This document shows positions 13,596 to 19,829 of a stretch of 42,568 bases of DNA, piece after piece. The position numbers and the translations under genes are program-made. The notes under the pieces were generated by a model, which saw nothing but the letters and a program-made list of their open reading frames with translations, did not search any database and was not told the origin of the DNA. Every line of letters starts with the position of its first letter. Position 1 is the first letter of the stretch. The stretch spans positions 1 to 42,568 of the IMG/VR virus record IMGVR_UViG_3300022751_000006. One strand, given 5' to 3'. The DNA comes from a virus.

Positions 13596-13686
13596 TGCGA
13601 TGTAGCTCAGGGGCAGAGCAGCGGGAGTGGACGACTGATCCTCGTCTAGCCCGTATGTCGGGGGTTCGATTCCCTCCATCGGTCCA
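13596..13686 (+). tRNA. tRNA-like element with an extended anticodon arm
   Basis: It has a standard D arm (GCTC AGGGGCA GAGC), a perfect T arm (GGGGG TTCGATT CCCTC, 13660-13676), a 5-base variable region, and an encoded CCA (13684-13686). The acceptor pairs GCGATG with CATCG but fails at the outer positions. Where a 5-bp anticodon stem with 7-base loop is expected, there is a 12-bp arm: GCGGG/CCCGT (13621-13625 with 13649-13653), a small AG/G bulge, then TGGACGA/TCGTCTA, capped by CTGATCC. If the cap is read as an anticodon loop it gives GAU. C at position 37 and the weak acceptor argue against a normal tRNA. G-U pairs fix it to the plus strand. Confidence 0.6.
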
Positions 13687-13720
13687 TCTCTAATCCCATC
13701 CTAAGCCCTCTTAATACCCC

Positions 13721-13770
13721 ACCCAACGGCCCGGATAGCTTATAACAGCCTCCGGGCCTATTTGTTGGGT
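13721..13770 (+). terminator. Terminator-like hairpin after the noncoding RNA
   Basis: Inner stem GGCCCGGA/TCCGGGCC (13728-13735 with 13751-13758) followed on the plus strand by TATTTGTT, and an outer 7-bp pairing ACCCAAC/GTTGGGT. The minus-strand side has no T-run, so it most likely ends the plus-strand RNA; it may also stop the minus-strand gene that ends at 13774. Confidence 0.6.
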
Positions 13771-13773
13771 AGG

Positions 13774-14118
13774 CTACTGGTTGATTTCTGGAAACAAGGC
13801 TAATGCCATTTCTTCGCCGTCGCTTGATTCGTAACCAATTGGCTTCCAAACGCTCCTGACATAATCAAAGACGCCATGAGGATCTGGATTATGTTTCTGC
13901 ATGATGGCTTCGCAGTTTACATAATTCGTCGGGCATGAGTGCTCATCGAAATAGTACGATTCGTCCAATGGGTCATTTCCGCGATTCCTCGAATCATCTA
14001 TCGCGCTGCCTGACACCACGAAATACACTGGATCGCCATCGGAATCGTATAGCTTGAGAAGAGATAGCGTCTCGTATTGGTTCGGGTGTGATGGACCTAC
14101 AGGGATTCTCTCGGCCAT
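13774..14118 (-). CDS. Hypothetical acidic protein
   Basis: 114 residues, MAERIPVGPSHPNQYETLSL..., acidic, Tyr/Asp rich, ending ALALFPEINQ. It starts 1 base after the preceding stop and is the last gene of its group before the noncoding region. No family recognised. Confidence 0.7.
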   Translation of the reverse strand: MAERIPVGPSHPNQYETLSLLKLYDSDGDPVYFVVSGSAIDDSRNRGNDPLDESYYFDEHSCPTNYVNCEAIMQKHNPDPHGVFDYVRSVWKPIGYESSDGEEMALALFPEINQ

Positions 14119-14119
14119 T

Positions 14120-14413
14120 CTATTCTTCCTTCTCTGGATTGTGTGGAAAGCCCATAGTAAGATTTCCGTTATGGCCGTGAACCCGCAGCTTTAGATGCTC
14201 AGGATCGCCTTCGACAAACGGGCGGCTGATGCCCAAGGCTTCCATCATGTCCATAGCTGGCTTCATAACCGTGGAGTACATATTCCAGTCGGTTTCTGTG
14301 AGGAGGCTTGCGCCACACTTTGGGCATTCCTTCCCAACCATCTCTGCTGTAATTTCCGGCACGTCCTCGTGATGATCGCAGTTAGGCGCGTCACATTTCA
14401 GGAATTGGCTCAT
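14120..14413 (-). CDS. Zinc-ribbon hypothetical protein
   Basis: 97 residues. Two cysteine pairs, CDAPNC (residues 7-12) and CPKC (about 30-33), form a probable zinc ribbon with a His-rich linker (DHHEDVPE). The C-terminal part includes HLKLRVHGHNGNLTMGFPHN. It may be a small regulator or nucleic-acid binder; function unknown. Confidence 0.75.
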   Translation of the reverse strand: MSQFLKCDAPNCDHHEDVPEITAEMVGKECPKCGASLLTETDWNMYSTVMKPAMDMMEALGISRPFVEGDPEHLKLRVHGHNGNLTMGFPHNPEKEE

Positions 14414-14436
14414 TATCGTCTCCTTTCAGCGGCTTG

Positions 14437-14793
14437 TCATAGAGGGGTGTAAGATCGGATTTCAGCGCACCAACCATCACAGTCTCCCCATTCCAGGGTG
14501 ATGTGTTCGGCTAGGCTGTCGTCATCAATGACCTTGTGGGCTACGAGGAGGTCTAGAATTGCCTTCGCGCCATGATTGTCGAGGTCTGAGTTCTTCCGCC
14601 GCTTCTTTCGGCTTAGGATGATGGAGATGGAGAAAGGGCCGGTGATTGATCCTTTGCCTACGCAATCCCAACCCGCCGCGCTAGCCCATTCTCGGTAACG
14701 CTTGGTCCTGACACGCCCCCTCCCTGCCACGTTGGCAAAGAGGGAGTTCGTGCTAGGAGGATAGTGCTCGCTGGTGATTGTGACGACGCTCAT
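14437..14793 (-). CDS. rusA: RusA-type Holliday junction resolvase
   Basis: 118 residues from ATG 14793 (TGATG overlap with the gapR stop). The RusA layout is clear: PPSTNSLF near the N-terminus, GPFSISIIL, the catalytic region SDLDN with D70 and D72, and DLLVAHKVIDDDS with D91. These three Asp positions coincide with the catalytic Asp70, Asp72 and Asp91 of E. coli RusA, whose length (120) is also matched. It would cleave branched recombination intermediates before packaging, alongside Erf and NinB from the other cluster. Confidence 0.93.
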   Translation of the reverse strand: MSVVTITSEHYPPSTNSLFANVAGRGRVRTKRYREWASAAGWDCVGKGSITGPFSISIILSRKKRRKNSDLDNHGAKAILDLLVAHKVIDDDSLAEHITLEWGDCDGWCAEIRSYTPL

Positions 14794-15038
14794 CACGCCA
14801 TCCCCAGAGCCGACATATAAAGCTCAAGAAGGGCTTCATTTTCCAGTCGCTCATTCGCATCCATCTTGCGGATTTTGACGATCTGGCGAAGGATGGCTGT
14901 ATCGAAGCCATTTCCTTTCGCGTCGGAATAAATCTCTTTCAAATCTTCCTTGTATTCCGCAATCTCTGTCTCAACGTGTTCAATGCGTTCGATGAAAGCG
15001 CGCAGCTGATCCTGTGCGACTGAGTCTTCAACGGCCAT
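14793..15038 (-). CDS. gapR: GapR/DUF2312 nucleoid-associated protein
   Basis: 81 residues from ATG 15038, which has AAGGA 7 bases upstream; an in-frame extension would overlap the previous gene. Full-length match to the DUF2312 pattern: an N-terminal coiled-coil helix (QDQLRAFIERIEHVETEIAE), then KEIYSDAKGNGFDTAILRQI, VKIRKMD and the end LLELYMSALGM. GapR of Caulobacter encircles overtwisted DNA ahead of replication and transcription and favours AT-rich DNA. A phage copy could support phage replication or compete with host GapR. Family is near certain, role inferred. Confidence 0.92.
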   Translation of the reverse strand: MAVEDSVAQDQLRAFIERIEHVETEIAEYKEDLKEIYSDAKGNGFDTAILRQIVKIRKMDANERLENEALLELYMSALGMA

Positions 15039-15240
15039 AATGTGTTCCTTCTGAGTTTGGTTTGTGGTATGGTTCAAGTCGTGCATTGCATCGACCGTCT
15101 GGCTTCTCTTCGATGTACCAGACCTGAAACTTAGAGCCGTAGGCCGTGATGATCTGGCCCATTCGAGGCTTGGTTTTCCGGTCCAAGATATACGCAGTTC
15201 GCTCGTTTCTTTCGCAGACGTACGTATGCACTCCGCTCAT
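15028..15240 (-). CDS. Hypothetical protein
   Basis: 70 residues from ATG 15240, whose ATGA overlaps the stop of the small membrane peptide upstream; this is better than any longer start in the frame. MSGVHTYVCERNERTAYILD..., beta-rich with KFQVWYIEEKPDGRCNARLE. Its end overlaps the gapR start by 11 bases. Function unknown. Confidence 0.65.
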   Translation of the reverse strand: MSGVHTYVCERNERTAYILDRKTKPRMGQIITAYGSKFQVWYIEEKPDGRCNARLEPYHKPNSEGTHYGR

Positions 15241-15332
15241 TCCAAAGCCCCTTCCTTCATATTCCAAATAAACGGTATAAGTACCAACACTAGGATAAAA
15301 CACAGACAGAGGCCGAATGTGGGGAGGGTCAT
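15237..15332 (-). CDS. 31-residue membrane peptide
   Basis: MTLPTFGLCLCFILVLVLIP followed by FIWNMKEGALE: one membrane helix. ATG overlaps the upstream stop (ATGA) and its stop overlaps the next ATG (ATGA). This double coupling is the main support for such a short gene. Function unknown. Confidence 0.6.
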   Translation of the reverse strand: MTLPTFGLCLCFILVLVLIPFIWNMKEGALE

Positions 15333-15703
15333 TTGCCACCCCCATCTGTGTCCGGCATCGAACGTGCATGTTCCATTATGTCTTCTACCGCATGCTGAAT
15401 TCCAAGAACCATGTCGGCTACAAGTTCGTTGTAATGGCCGCGCAGATAGCCCTCGAAGACGATAGCGGCGTCAATGACCTGTGCGGGCTGTGAGGCGCGC
15501 AAATTTGTGCCGTTAGCTTTCATCGTCTGGTACATGTTACCGTCTTTGACGATAGTTTCCTTGTGGTAAGAAACTGCCATCATTAACGCCGTTGCTCGCA
15601 GCTTCTCGTCTTTGTTGAGATCGAGAGACATATCAAGAATCTCACGAACCTGCGGCACACCCGAAATCTCTCCTGCCTGCTGAATCTCCTCGCCGTCTGT
15701 CAC
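15329..15703 (-). CDS. Hypothetical helical protein
   Basis: 124 residues, acidic N-terminus (MTDGEEIQQAGEISGVPQVR) and a helical body (VIDAAIVFEGYLRGHYNELV, MVLGIQHAVEDIMEHA). Second gene of the leftward operon, coupled by ATGA to the ribbon-helix-helix gene. No family recognised. Confidence 0.75.
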   Translation of the reverse strand: MTDGEEIQQAGEISGVPQVREILDMSLDLNKDEKLRATALMMAVSYHKETIVKDGNMYQTMKANGTNLRASQPAQVIDAAIVFEGYLRGHYNELVADMVLGIQHAVEDIMEHARSMPDTDGGGK

Positions 15704-15840
15704 TTTGCAGCCTCCTTCTTTACGTCTTGGCTAGATGCCAGGATGATGCGGACTTGAGCCGCTACGGTGTGTCCATTCCTCTTTGCAATGGCGCTGACCG
15801 CCTTCCATAGATCGTCTGGCATTGTGATATAAGTTCGCAT
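15700..15840 (-). CDS. Arc-like ribbon-helix-helix regulator
   Basis: 46 residues from ATG 15840, with AAAGGA 6 bases upstream; the longer in-frame extension (from 15918) would cover the promoter and is rejected. MRTYITMPDDLWKAVSAIAK (strand then helix A) and RNGHTVAAQVRIILASS (helix B) give the whole Arc/MetJ fold. It is the first leftward gene and sits beside a divergent control region with two 13-bp direct repeats, so it is the likely repressor of both early units by binding those repeats. That is inference from position. Confidence 0.75.
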   Translation of the reverse strand: MRTYITMPDDLWKAVSAIAKRNGHTVAAQVRIILASSQDVKKEAAK

Positions 15841-15862
15841 TTTCAATCCTTTCGACACACTC

Positions 15863-15891
15863 ACCATACAGCGTCGTTTTGTTGTCGTCAA
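15863..15891 (-). promoter_or_regulatory. Leftward early promoter
   Basis: Minus strand: TTGACG (15891-15886), 17-base spacer, TATGGT (15868-15863). Five of six -35 positions and four of six -10 positions match sigma70. The spacer is occupied by one of the 13-bp direct repeats, a good geometry for repression. Drives the ribbon-helix-helix gene and the leftward cluster. Confidence 0.65.
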
Positions 15892-15907
15892 GACGTCGTT
15901 TTGTTGT
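15873..15907. promoter_or_regulatory. Operator: two 13-bp direct repeats around an inverted repeat
   Basis: GTCGTTTTGTTGT occurs at 15873-15885 and 15895-15907, 22 bp apart start to start (about two helical turns), flanking the small inverted repeat CGTC-AA-GACG (15886-15895). Repeat 1 fills the leftward promoter spacer and repeat 2 touches the rightward -35. Ribbon-helix-helix proteins commonly bind paired sites of this spacing, and one is encoded next door. Confidence 0.7.
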
Positions 15908-15935
15908 TGACGGCGCATATTTGTTCTGTCACTCT
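15907..15935 (+). promoter_or_regulatory. Possible rightward early promoter
   Basis: TTGACG (15907-15912), 17-base spacer, CACTCT (15930-15935). The -35 is good but the -10 is poor, so the exact start is uncertain. About 50 bases remain to the first rightward gene at 15986. Confidence 0.35.
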
Positions 15936-15985
15936 GAATCTACGAACAGAGCAGCGGCTCTTGGTGGAGAGTTAAGGAGATAGAG

Positions 15986-16156
15986 ATGATCACGAAGAAC
16001 AAGCAGACCGGCAATATTTCAGAAATCCAAAAGGCTGCTGAATGGGTTCGTCATGCGAGAACTAACCATGCGCTGTACGGCGACGCTTCCTCCGAAGCGG
16101 AGCTTGTGGCGGCACTTAAGGATTTCGCGGAAGCTCAGAAGGTTTCCGACAAATGA
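15986..16156 (+). CDS. First rightward early protein, unknown
   Basis: 56 residues, MITKNKQTGNISEIQKAAEW..., helical. A strong AAGGAGATAGAG precedes the ATG. Stop overlaps the next start (ATGA). No family recognised; the position immediately after the switch suggests an early regulatory or host-takeover role, unproven. Confidence 0.7.
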   Translation: MITKNKQTGNISEIQKAAEWVRHARTNHALYGDASSEAELVAALKDFAEAQKVSDK

Positions 16157-16395
16157 ACGTCCGCATCAGTCACATCGTCGGCAGCGGAGACTTCGAACCG
16201 CGCCTGATTATCGATGTCCCGGAGGTTCGATTGGTTCATGACCTAACCCTCCAAAGCGTAAGGGATGCAGCCATGATCCTGAACGACGAATACAAGATGA
16301 ACTACCTCGAAAGCGTCTATTCCATTAAGGCCGCTATCCGAGACAGTAAGTACACTATCCCTGCTGATACTCTAGAATGGGCGAATGAGAAATGA
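16153..16395 (+). CDS. Hypothetical protein
   Basis: 80 residues, MNVRISHIVGSGDFEPRLII..., strands then helices (VRDAAMILNDEYKMNYLESV). ATGA overlaps on both sides in the rightward cluster. Function unknown. Confidence 0.7.
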   Translation: MNVRISHIVGSGDFEPRLIIDVPEVRLVHDLTLQSVRDAAMILNDEYKMNYLESVYSIKAAIRDSKYTIPADTLEWANEK

Positions 16396-16610
16396 GCGAT
16401 AGGCCGTATACGGTGAGAGAAATTGATGAGCTTAGGCAGGCTTGCGAAATGCTGTGGCTGTTTGGTCCTTCGGCATTTACTCCAAGAGGATCGGGGTCCA
16501 GCAGGAGTTACCGTGATGCAGACAAGGACAAGGGCGTCGAAGAACTTGTCAGGACTTACATGATGGCCGGAATAACTGGATCAGACATTCGTAAGGAATA
16601 TGAGAAATGA
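16392..16610 (+). CDS. Hypothetical protein
   Basis: 72 residues, MSDRPYTVREIDELRQACEM..., ending VRTYMMAGITGSDIRKEYEK. Mixed helical protein with a Gly/Ser/Arg linker (PRGSGSSRSY). Coupled on both sides by ATGA. Function unknown. Confidence 0.7.
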   Translation: MSDRPYTVREIDELRQACEMLWLFGPSAFTPRGSGSSRSYRDADKDKGVEELVRTYMMAGITGSDIRKEYEK

Positions 16611-16831
16611 AGCTAAGCCAGAGACGCGCATTGGATGATATCGAGAATGATGTAAGAATTCATCGGGCTATGATTGATGCCATCACACAAATGCCGCCCA
16701 TGCAGTCGTATTTAGTCATCAAAGACAAGTGCCTGAAGATTTCAGACGGGCAGGCGATGGATATCCTCGCAAAGTTTTTGGAGGGCATTGAGGCACGCGC
16801 GGCAGCTTATGGCGTGGAGATTGACGAATGA
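16607..16831 (+). CDS. Hypothetical protein
   Basis: 74 residues, MKLSQRRALDDIENDVRIHR..., almost fully helical with AMDILAKFLEGIEARAA at the end. Coupled by ATGA on both sides. Function unknown. Confidence 0.7.
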   Translation: MKLSQRRALDDIENDVRIHRAMIDAITQMPPMQSYLVIKDKCLKISDGQAMDILAKFLEGIEARAAAYGVEIDE

Positions 16832-17004
16832 CCTATCCACCCCGTCCATACAGATCAGATCGCGCCGCCCGCATCTCGTATGCACTCAATCACCGTACAC
16901 TAGAGATAGCCATAGGAGTGTTGGTTGTGACTGTAGCTCTAGGGCTGTGGTTGGGAGGGGATTACTCACCGATTGAAATGTTGAAGGCCAAGGGAGGGCT
17001 TTAG
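16828..17004 (+). CDS. Single-pass membrane protein
   Basis: 58 residues with a basic N-terminus (MTYPPRPYRSDRAARISYAL) and one membrane helix (IAIGVLVVTVALGLWLGG). ATGA start overlap with the upstream gene; the next gene starts one base after its stop. Early membrane protein of unknown role. Confidence 0.7.
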   Translation: MTYPPRPYRSDRAARISYALNHRTLEIAIGVLVVTVALGLWLGGDYSPIEMLKAKGGL

Positions 17005-17005
17005 A

Positions 17006-17377
17006 ATGGGTATGTTTGATTACGTTGAGGTCGATGAGAAGCACGGCCTGCCAAAGGTCGGATATCAGTCCAAAGATTTTGACTGCGAGATGACGACTAT
17101 CCGAATCTCCGAAAAGGGCAGGCTTGAGATTGAGCGCGGCGATTATGAGCCTGTTCCGAAGGCTGAGCGCCCATACCCAGATGATGATGGTTTTCTGGGG
17201 ATGATGGGAAGCATGCGCAAGGTGAACAGCCGATGGGAGGACTTGAACCACCATGGAATGTTCAACTTCTATGGCAATGACGGCCTCAACTTTGATGGGG
17301 AATGGTTCGATTTCGACGCAAAGTTCACGGATGGCGATCTGGTCGAAATTACCCGAAACAAGGAGGACTGGGGATGA
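17006..17377 (+). CDS. Conserved phage protein of the MFDYV type
   Basis: 123 residues. The opening MGMFDYVEVDEKHGLPKVGY with QSKDFDCEMTTIRISEKGRL recalls a widespread phage protein family that starts MFDYV and continues with Q-T/S-K-D. Function of the family is unknown. Acidic, beta-rich and Tyr/Trp/Asp rich. Confidence 0.75.
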   Translation: MGMFDYVEVDEKHGLPKVGYQSKDFDCEMTTIRISEKGRLEIERGDYEPVPKAERPYPDDDGFLGMMGSMRKVNSRWEDLNHHGMFNFYGNDGLNFDGEWFDFDAKFTDGDLVEITRNKEDWG

Positions 17378-17577
17378 CACGCATCGATACAAACAGACTA
17401 CGTGATATGGCGCTGCGTCAGAAGCTGGAGGGGATTGCTCAAGCAATTCTGCACCATAATACGCAATACCAAGCTATCCCCGGATATCCAAACTGCGAGG
17501 AATACAGGGAAATGTACCTCCAGTATCTTCTTGAGGATTGCCAGAAGATGCAGGAGGCCTTGAATGGCTCGGATTGA
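17374..17577 (+). CDS. Hypothetical protein upstream of the recombination genes
   Basis: 67 residues from ATG 17374 (ATGA overlap; a longer in-frame start would overlap the previous gene by 76 bases). MTRIDTNRLRDMALRQKLEG..., helical, ending YLLEDCQKMQEALNGSD. Overlaps the Gp157-like gene by 14 bases. Confidence 0.65.
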   Translation: MTRIDTNRLRDMALRQKLEGIAQAILHHNTQYQAIPGYPNCEEYREMYLQYLLEDCQKMQEALNGSD

Positions 17578-18067
17578 TCTGGACGTTCATTTTCTAGAGC
17601 AGGAAATCGTCAAGCTTGTTGCCGAATTCCCTGAGCTTGCGGAAGACGACGCGTTAAAAGCTGATGTGATCGAAGGGCAGCTAGACGTTGAAGCTGTCAT
17701 GACTCGCGTACTATCGCATCTTTTCGAGGCTGAGGAAATGCTTGACGGCATGAAACCGCGCTTTGAGGATTTGAGCGAGCGTAAGAAGCGCTGGGAGCGA
17801 CGGAAGGAGTTTTGCAGGACATTGGCCCAGCGGGTGCTAGAGGCGTCTGGTCGCCCGCGCATCGACCTTCCTGAGGCCTCTGTGTCGAAACAGGCGGGCA
17901 AGGAAAGCGTGGAGATCACGAACGTTGATGACCTCCCGCAGGGTACATATGCTACCGAACGCAAGCCAGACAAGAAGGCTATTGGCGAGCAATTGAAAAC
18001 CGGGAATGATGTTCCTGGAGCCCGCCTTGTGATGGGCGCGGATGGGGTGAGGATAAACACGAAGTGA
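17564..18067 (+). CDS. Gp157-like protein (siphovirus Gp157 family)
   Basis: 167 residues. An N-terminal helical part and a long coiled coil (EMLDGMKPRFEDLSERKKRW) precede the family's C-terminal beta part: PDKKAIGEQLKTGNDVPGAR then RINTK. Gp157 proteins usually neighbour single-strand annealing or recombination genes, and here the gene lies directly before erf with a GTGA overlap. It probably assists recombination or replication; the mechanism is not known. Confidence 0.85.
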   Translation: MARIDLDVHFLEQEIVKLVAEFPELAEDDALKADVIEGQLDVEAVMTRVLSHLFEAEEMLDGMKPRFEDLSERKKRWERRKEFCRTLAQRVLEASGRPRIDLPEASVSKQAGKESVEITNVDDLPQGTYATERKPDKKAIGEQLKTGNDVPGARLVMGADGVRINTK

Positions 18068-18717
18068 TAACACATAGCGAAAGCATCAAATCAATCGCAG
18101 CCGCCCTATTCACATTCCAAGGGGCTGTGGATGGCGTCGAGAAGAACAAGGTCAATCCGGGATTCAAATCCCGATACGCCAACCTAGAGGCCGTGCGCGA
18201 TACAGCCGTTCCAGAGTTGCAGAAGGTCGGCCTGCTCTACACCCAATCTCCCGGCGCGATTGTTGATGGAGTAATGGCTGTCACGACCATGCTCATTCAC
18301 GCCGAAAGTGGCGAGTGGATGAAGTTTGAGGGCGATATTGCCTTGGGCAAGCGCGATCCTCAGGGTGTCGGCTCTGCGATCACGTATATGCAACGATACT
18401 CGCTTATGGCGGCTCTTGGGCTTCCTCCGGTGGATGATGACGGGGAAGGAGCAATGGAGCGGACGCCGCCTAAGCTTACTCCCTCCAAAGCCCCTACAAG
18501 GCCCGTAGAGAGCCCCAAGACATTTGCCGCCTATGGAGCCACGATTACGGCGGCAAAGACGCCTGATGCCCTCAAGGATGCGTTCGCGGCTATATGGAAA
18601 TCATCTCTGTCTCAGGAAGACAAGGATACACTCAAAACGGCTTACGAGGCGAAGAAGGTCGAACTAGCCAGCGGTTATGTCGCTCCAGACTTCAGCAACA
18701 TGGGAGATGGGCAATGA
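18064..18717 (+). CDS. erf: Erf-family single-strand annealing protein
   Basis: 217 residues from a GTG overlapping the previous stop (GTGA). The Erf domain is visible at residues about 5-125: ALFTFQGAVDGVEKNKVNPG, KSRYANLEAVRDTAVPELQK, MKFEGDIALGKRDPQGVGSA and ITYMQRYSLMAALGLP followed by DDDGEGA. The C-terminal tail is Pro/Lys/Thr rich then helical. Erf proteins anneal single strands and in P22 circularise the incoming genome; here it fits a circularly permuted, headful-type genome. Neighbours are Gp157 upstream and NinB downstream. Confidence 0.92.
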   Translation: MITHSESIKSIAAALFTFQGAVDGVEKNKVNPGFKSRYANLEAVRDTAVPELQKVGLLYTQSPGAIVDGVMAVTTMLIHAESGEWMKFEGDIALGKRDPQGVGSAITYMQRYSLMAALGLPPVDDDGEGAMERTPPKLTPSKAPTRPVESPKTFAAYGATITAAKTPDALKDAFAAIWKSSLSQEDKDTLKTAYEAKKVELASGYVAPDFSNMGDGQ

Positions 18718-18914
18718 AAACCCTAGCTGATCAGGCGTTCCTAAACGAAGCCCTAGAGGCATTGGAGAAGTGCCATACTGAGCCTGCGCTGGTGGAGTTC
18801 GACAATCTCTACACCTGTACGGAGCAGTATCTGCATCTGCCTATCTCGATGGTTGATGAGTTGGAGGCGGCTTATCGCAAGCGGGTGGCTCATGTTTTGG
18901 GAGGATTGGCGTGA
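18714..18914 (+). CDS. Hypothetical protein
   Basis: 66 residues from ATG 18714 (ATGA overlap with erf; an upstream in-frame start lies deep inside erf). MKTLADQAFLNEALEALEKC..., helical, with CHTEPALVEFDNLYTCTEQY. Function unknown. Confidence 0.7.
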   Translation: MKTLADQAFLNEALEALEKCHTEPALVEFDNLYTCTEQYLHLPISMVDELEAAYRKRVAHVLGGLA

Positions 18915-19147
18915 TGGTTGAGAAACTAGCAGCACTCAATGTGGCAGGTTGGTCCGACTTCAGCATGAACGATAAGCCTCGCTGCCCGCACTGTGGGGAT
19001 GATTTTGACATTCGCGAGAATGAGGAATGGCGTCTATATGACGAGCAAAATTCTCACGATATCGAGTGTCTGGGTTGCCATATAAGTTTCCGCGTCAATA
19101 GCCATGCCAGATGGTCGTTCAGCACTGATGAGCAGGACGATGACTGA
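18914..19147 (+). CDS. Zinc-ribbon hypothetical protein
   Basis: 77 residues from ATG 18914 (TGATG overlap). Cysteine pairs CPHC and CLGC about 30 residues apart form a probable zinc ribbon (KPRCPHCGDDFDIRENEEWR; IECLGCHISF). Acidic C-terminus (DEQDDD) overlapping the NinB start. Small nucleic-acid or protein binding role possible. Confidence 0.75.
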   Translation: MVEKLAALNVAGWSDFSMNDKPRCPHCGDDFDIRENEEWRLYDEQNSHDIECLGCHISFRVNSHARWSFSTDEQDDD

Positions 19148-19577
19148 TCGTGTTGTCGAGACAGAACAAGACCGGGTGATGCTGGTAAAGTTCATAGGAA
19201 TGCAGGCACTCCCGTTCACCGCTTCCATTACCAAAGGCAAGCACCGGACGGACAAACAAAATCGCCTTCAGCGAACGTGGATTAATGAGCTTGCAGCCCA
19301 GCTAACGGACAGCCCTGCGGAGTACTGGCGCGGATATTGTAAGCTTCATTTCGGTGTGCCGATCCTACGCAATGAGAATGAGCATTTCTGCGCGGTTTAT
19401 GACCGGCTCATTCGCCCGTTGGATTACGAGGCCAAGATTGAAATGATGATGGTGCCGATTGATGTGGCAGTTACCAGGATCATGACCACGAAACAAAAGA
19501 CCGCGTACCTTGATGCGATCTACAAGCAGTTTACGGGGCTAGGGATTGTCCTTACAGACCCGAACGGATGGAATTGA
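19140..19577 (+). CDS. ninB: NinB recombination protein
   Basis: 145 residues from ATG 19140 (an alternative start lies at 19128). The NinB/Orf family pattern is clear: PFTASITKGKHRTDKQNRLQ, WINELAAQL, PAEYWRGYCKLHFGVPIL, DYEAKIEMMMVPI and MTTKQKTAYLDAIYKQF followed by GIVLTDP. Lambda Orf (NinB) is a recombination mediator that can replace RecFOR and binds single-stranded DNA. It complements Erf and RusA to make a full phage recombination set. Confidence 0.93.
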   Translation: MTDRVVETEQDRVMLVKFIGMQALPFTASITKGKHRTDKQNRLQRTWINELAAQLTDSPAEYWRGYCKLHFGVPILRNENEHFCAVYDRLIRPLDYEAKIEMMMVPIDVAVTRIMTTKQKTAYLDAIYKQFTGLGIVLTDPNGWN

Positions 19578-19589
19578 GAGGACGAGGGA

Positions 19590-19829
19590 ATGAAATGGAC
19601 GCCGTTTGATATCAAATTGATCCTGCATTTCTATAGCAACTACGACAAATTCCCCAGCGCCCATTCACCAATTTATGTGGAACGCGTGCGGGCTTTGCTC
19701 GATAATGGACTAATTCAGTACTCTGAGGGAGTGCCAAAAACTACCAAACTCGGAGACGCATTCATAGATTTACTTCTTTCCACGCCCATTCCAGAGATTC
19801 GATACGTCGATCCAAGACTGCCTAAATGA
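19590..19829 (+). CDS. Small winged-helix-like protein
   Basis: 79 residues. The order of elements (VERVRALLDNGLIQYSEGVP, then KTTKLGDAFIDLLLSTPIPE) resembles a winged-helix wing and last helix as in many phage small proteins; DNA binding is only suggested. GAGGACGAGGGA lies before the ATG. ATGA overlap with the DUF1364 gene. Confidence 0.65.
   Translation: MKWTPFDIKLILHFYSNYDKFPSAHSPIYVERVRALLDNGLIQYSEGVPKTTKLGDAFIDLLLSTPIPEIRYVDPRLPK

Noticed and set aside
13596-13686. tRNA-like element as an integration attachment site
   Set aside because: No integrase or excisionase gene is present anywhere in the complete genome.
15863-15907. CRISPR-like repeat array
   Set aside because: Only two 13-bp repeats 22 bp apart in a promoter region and no cas genes; an operator is the better reading. 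No CRISPR array was seen elsewhere.
15841-15918. Upstream extension of the ribbon-helix-helix gene to 15918
   Set aside because: It would place the operator repeats and the leftward promoter inside the gene; the ATG at 15840 has a good ribosome binding site and starts the fold exactly.
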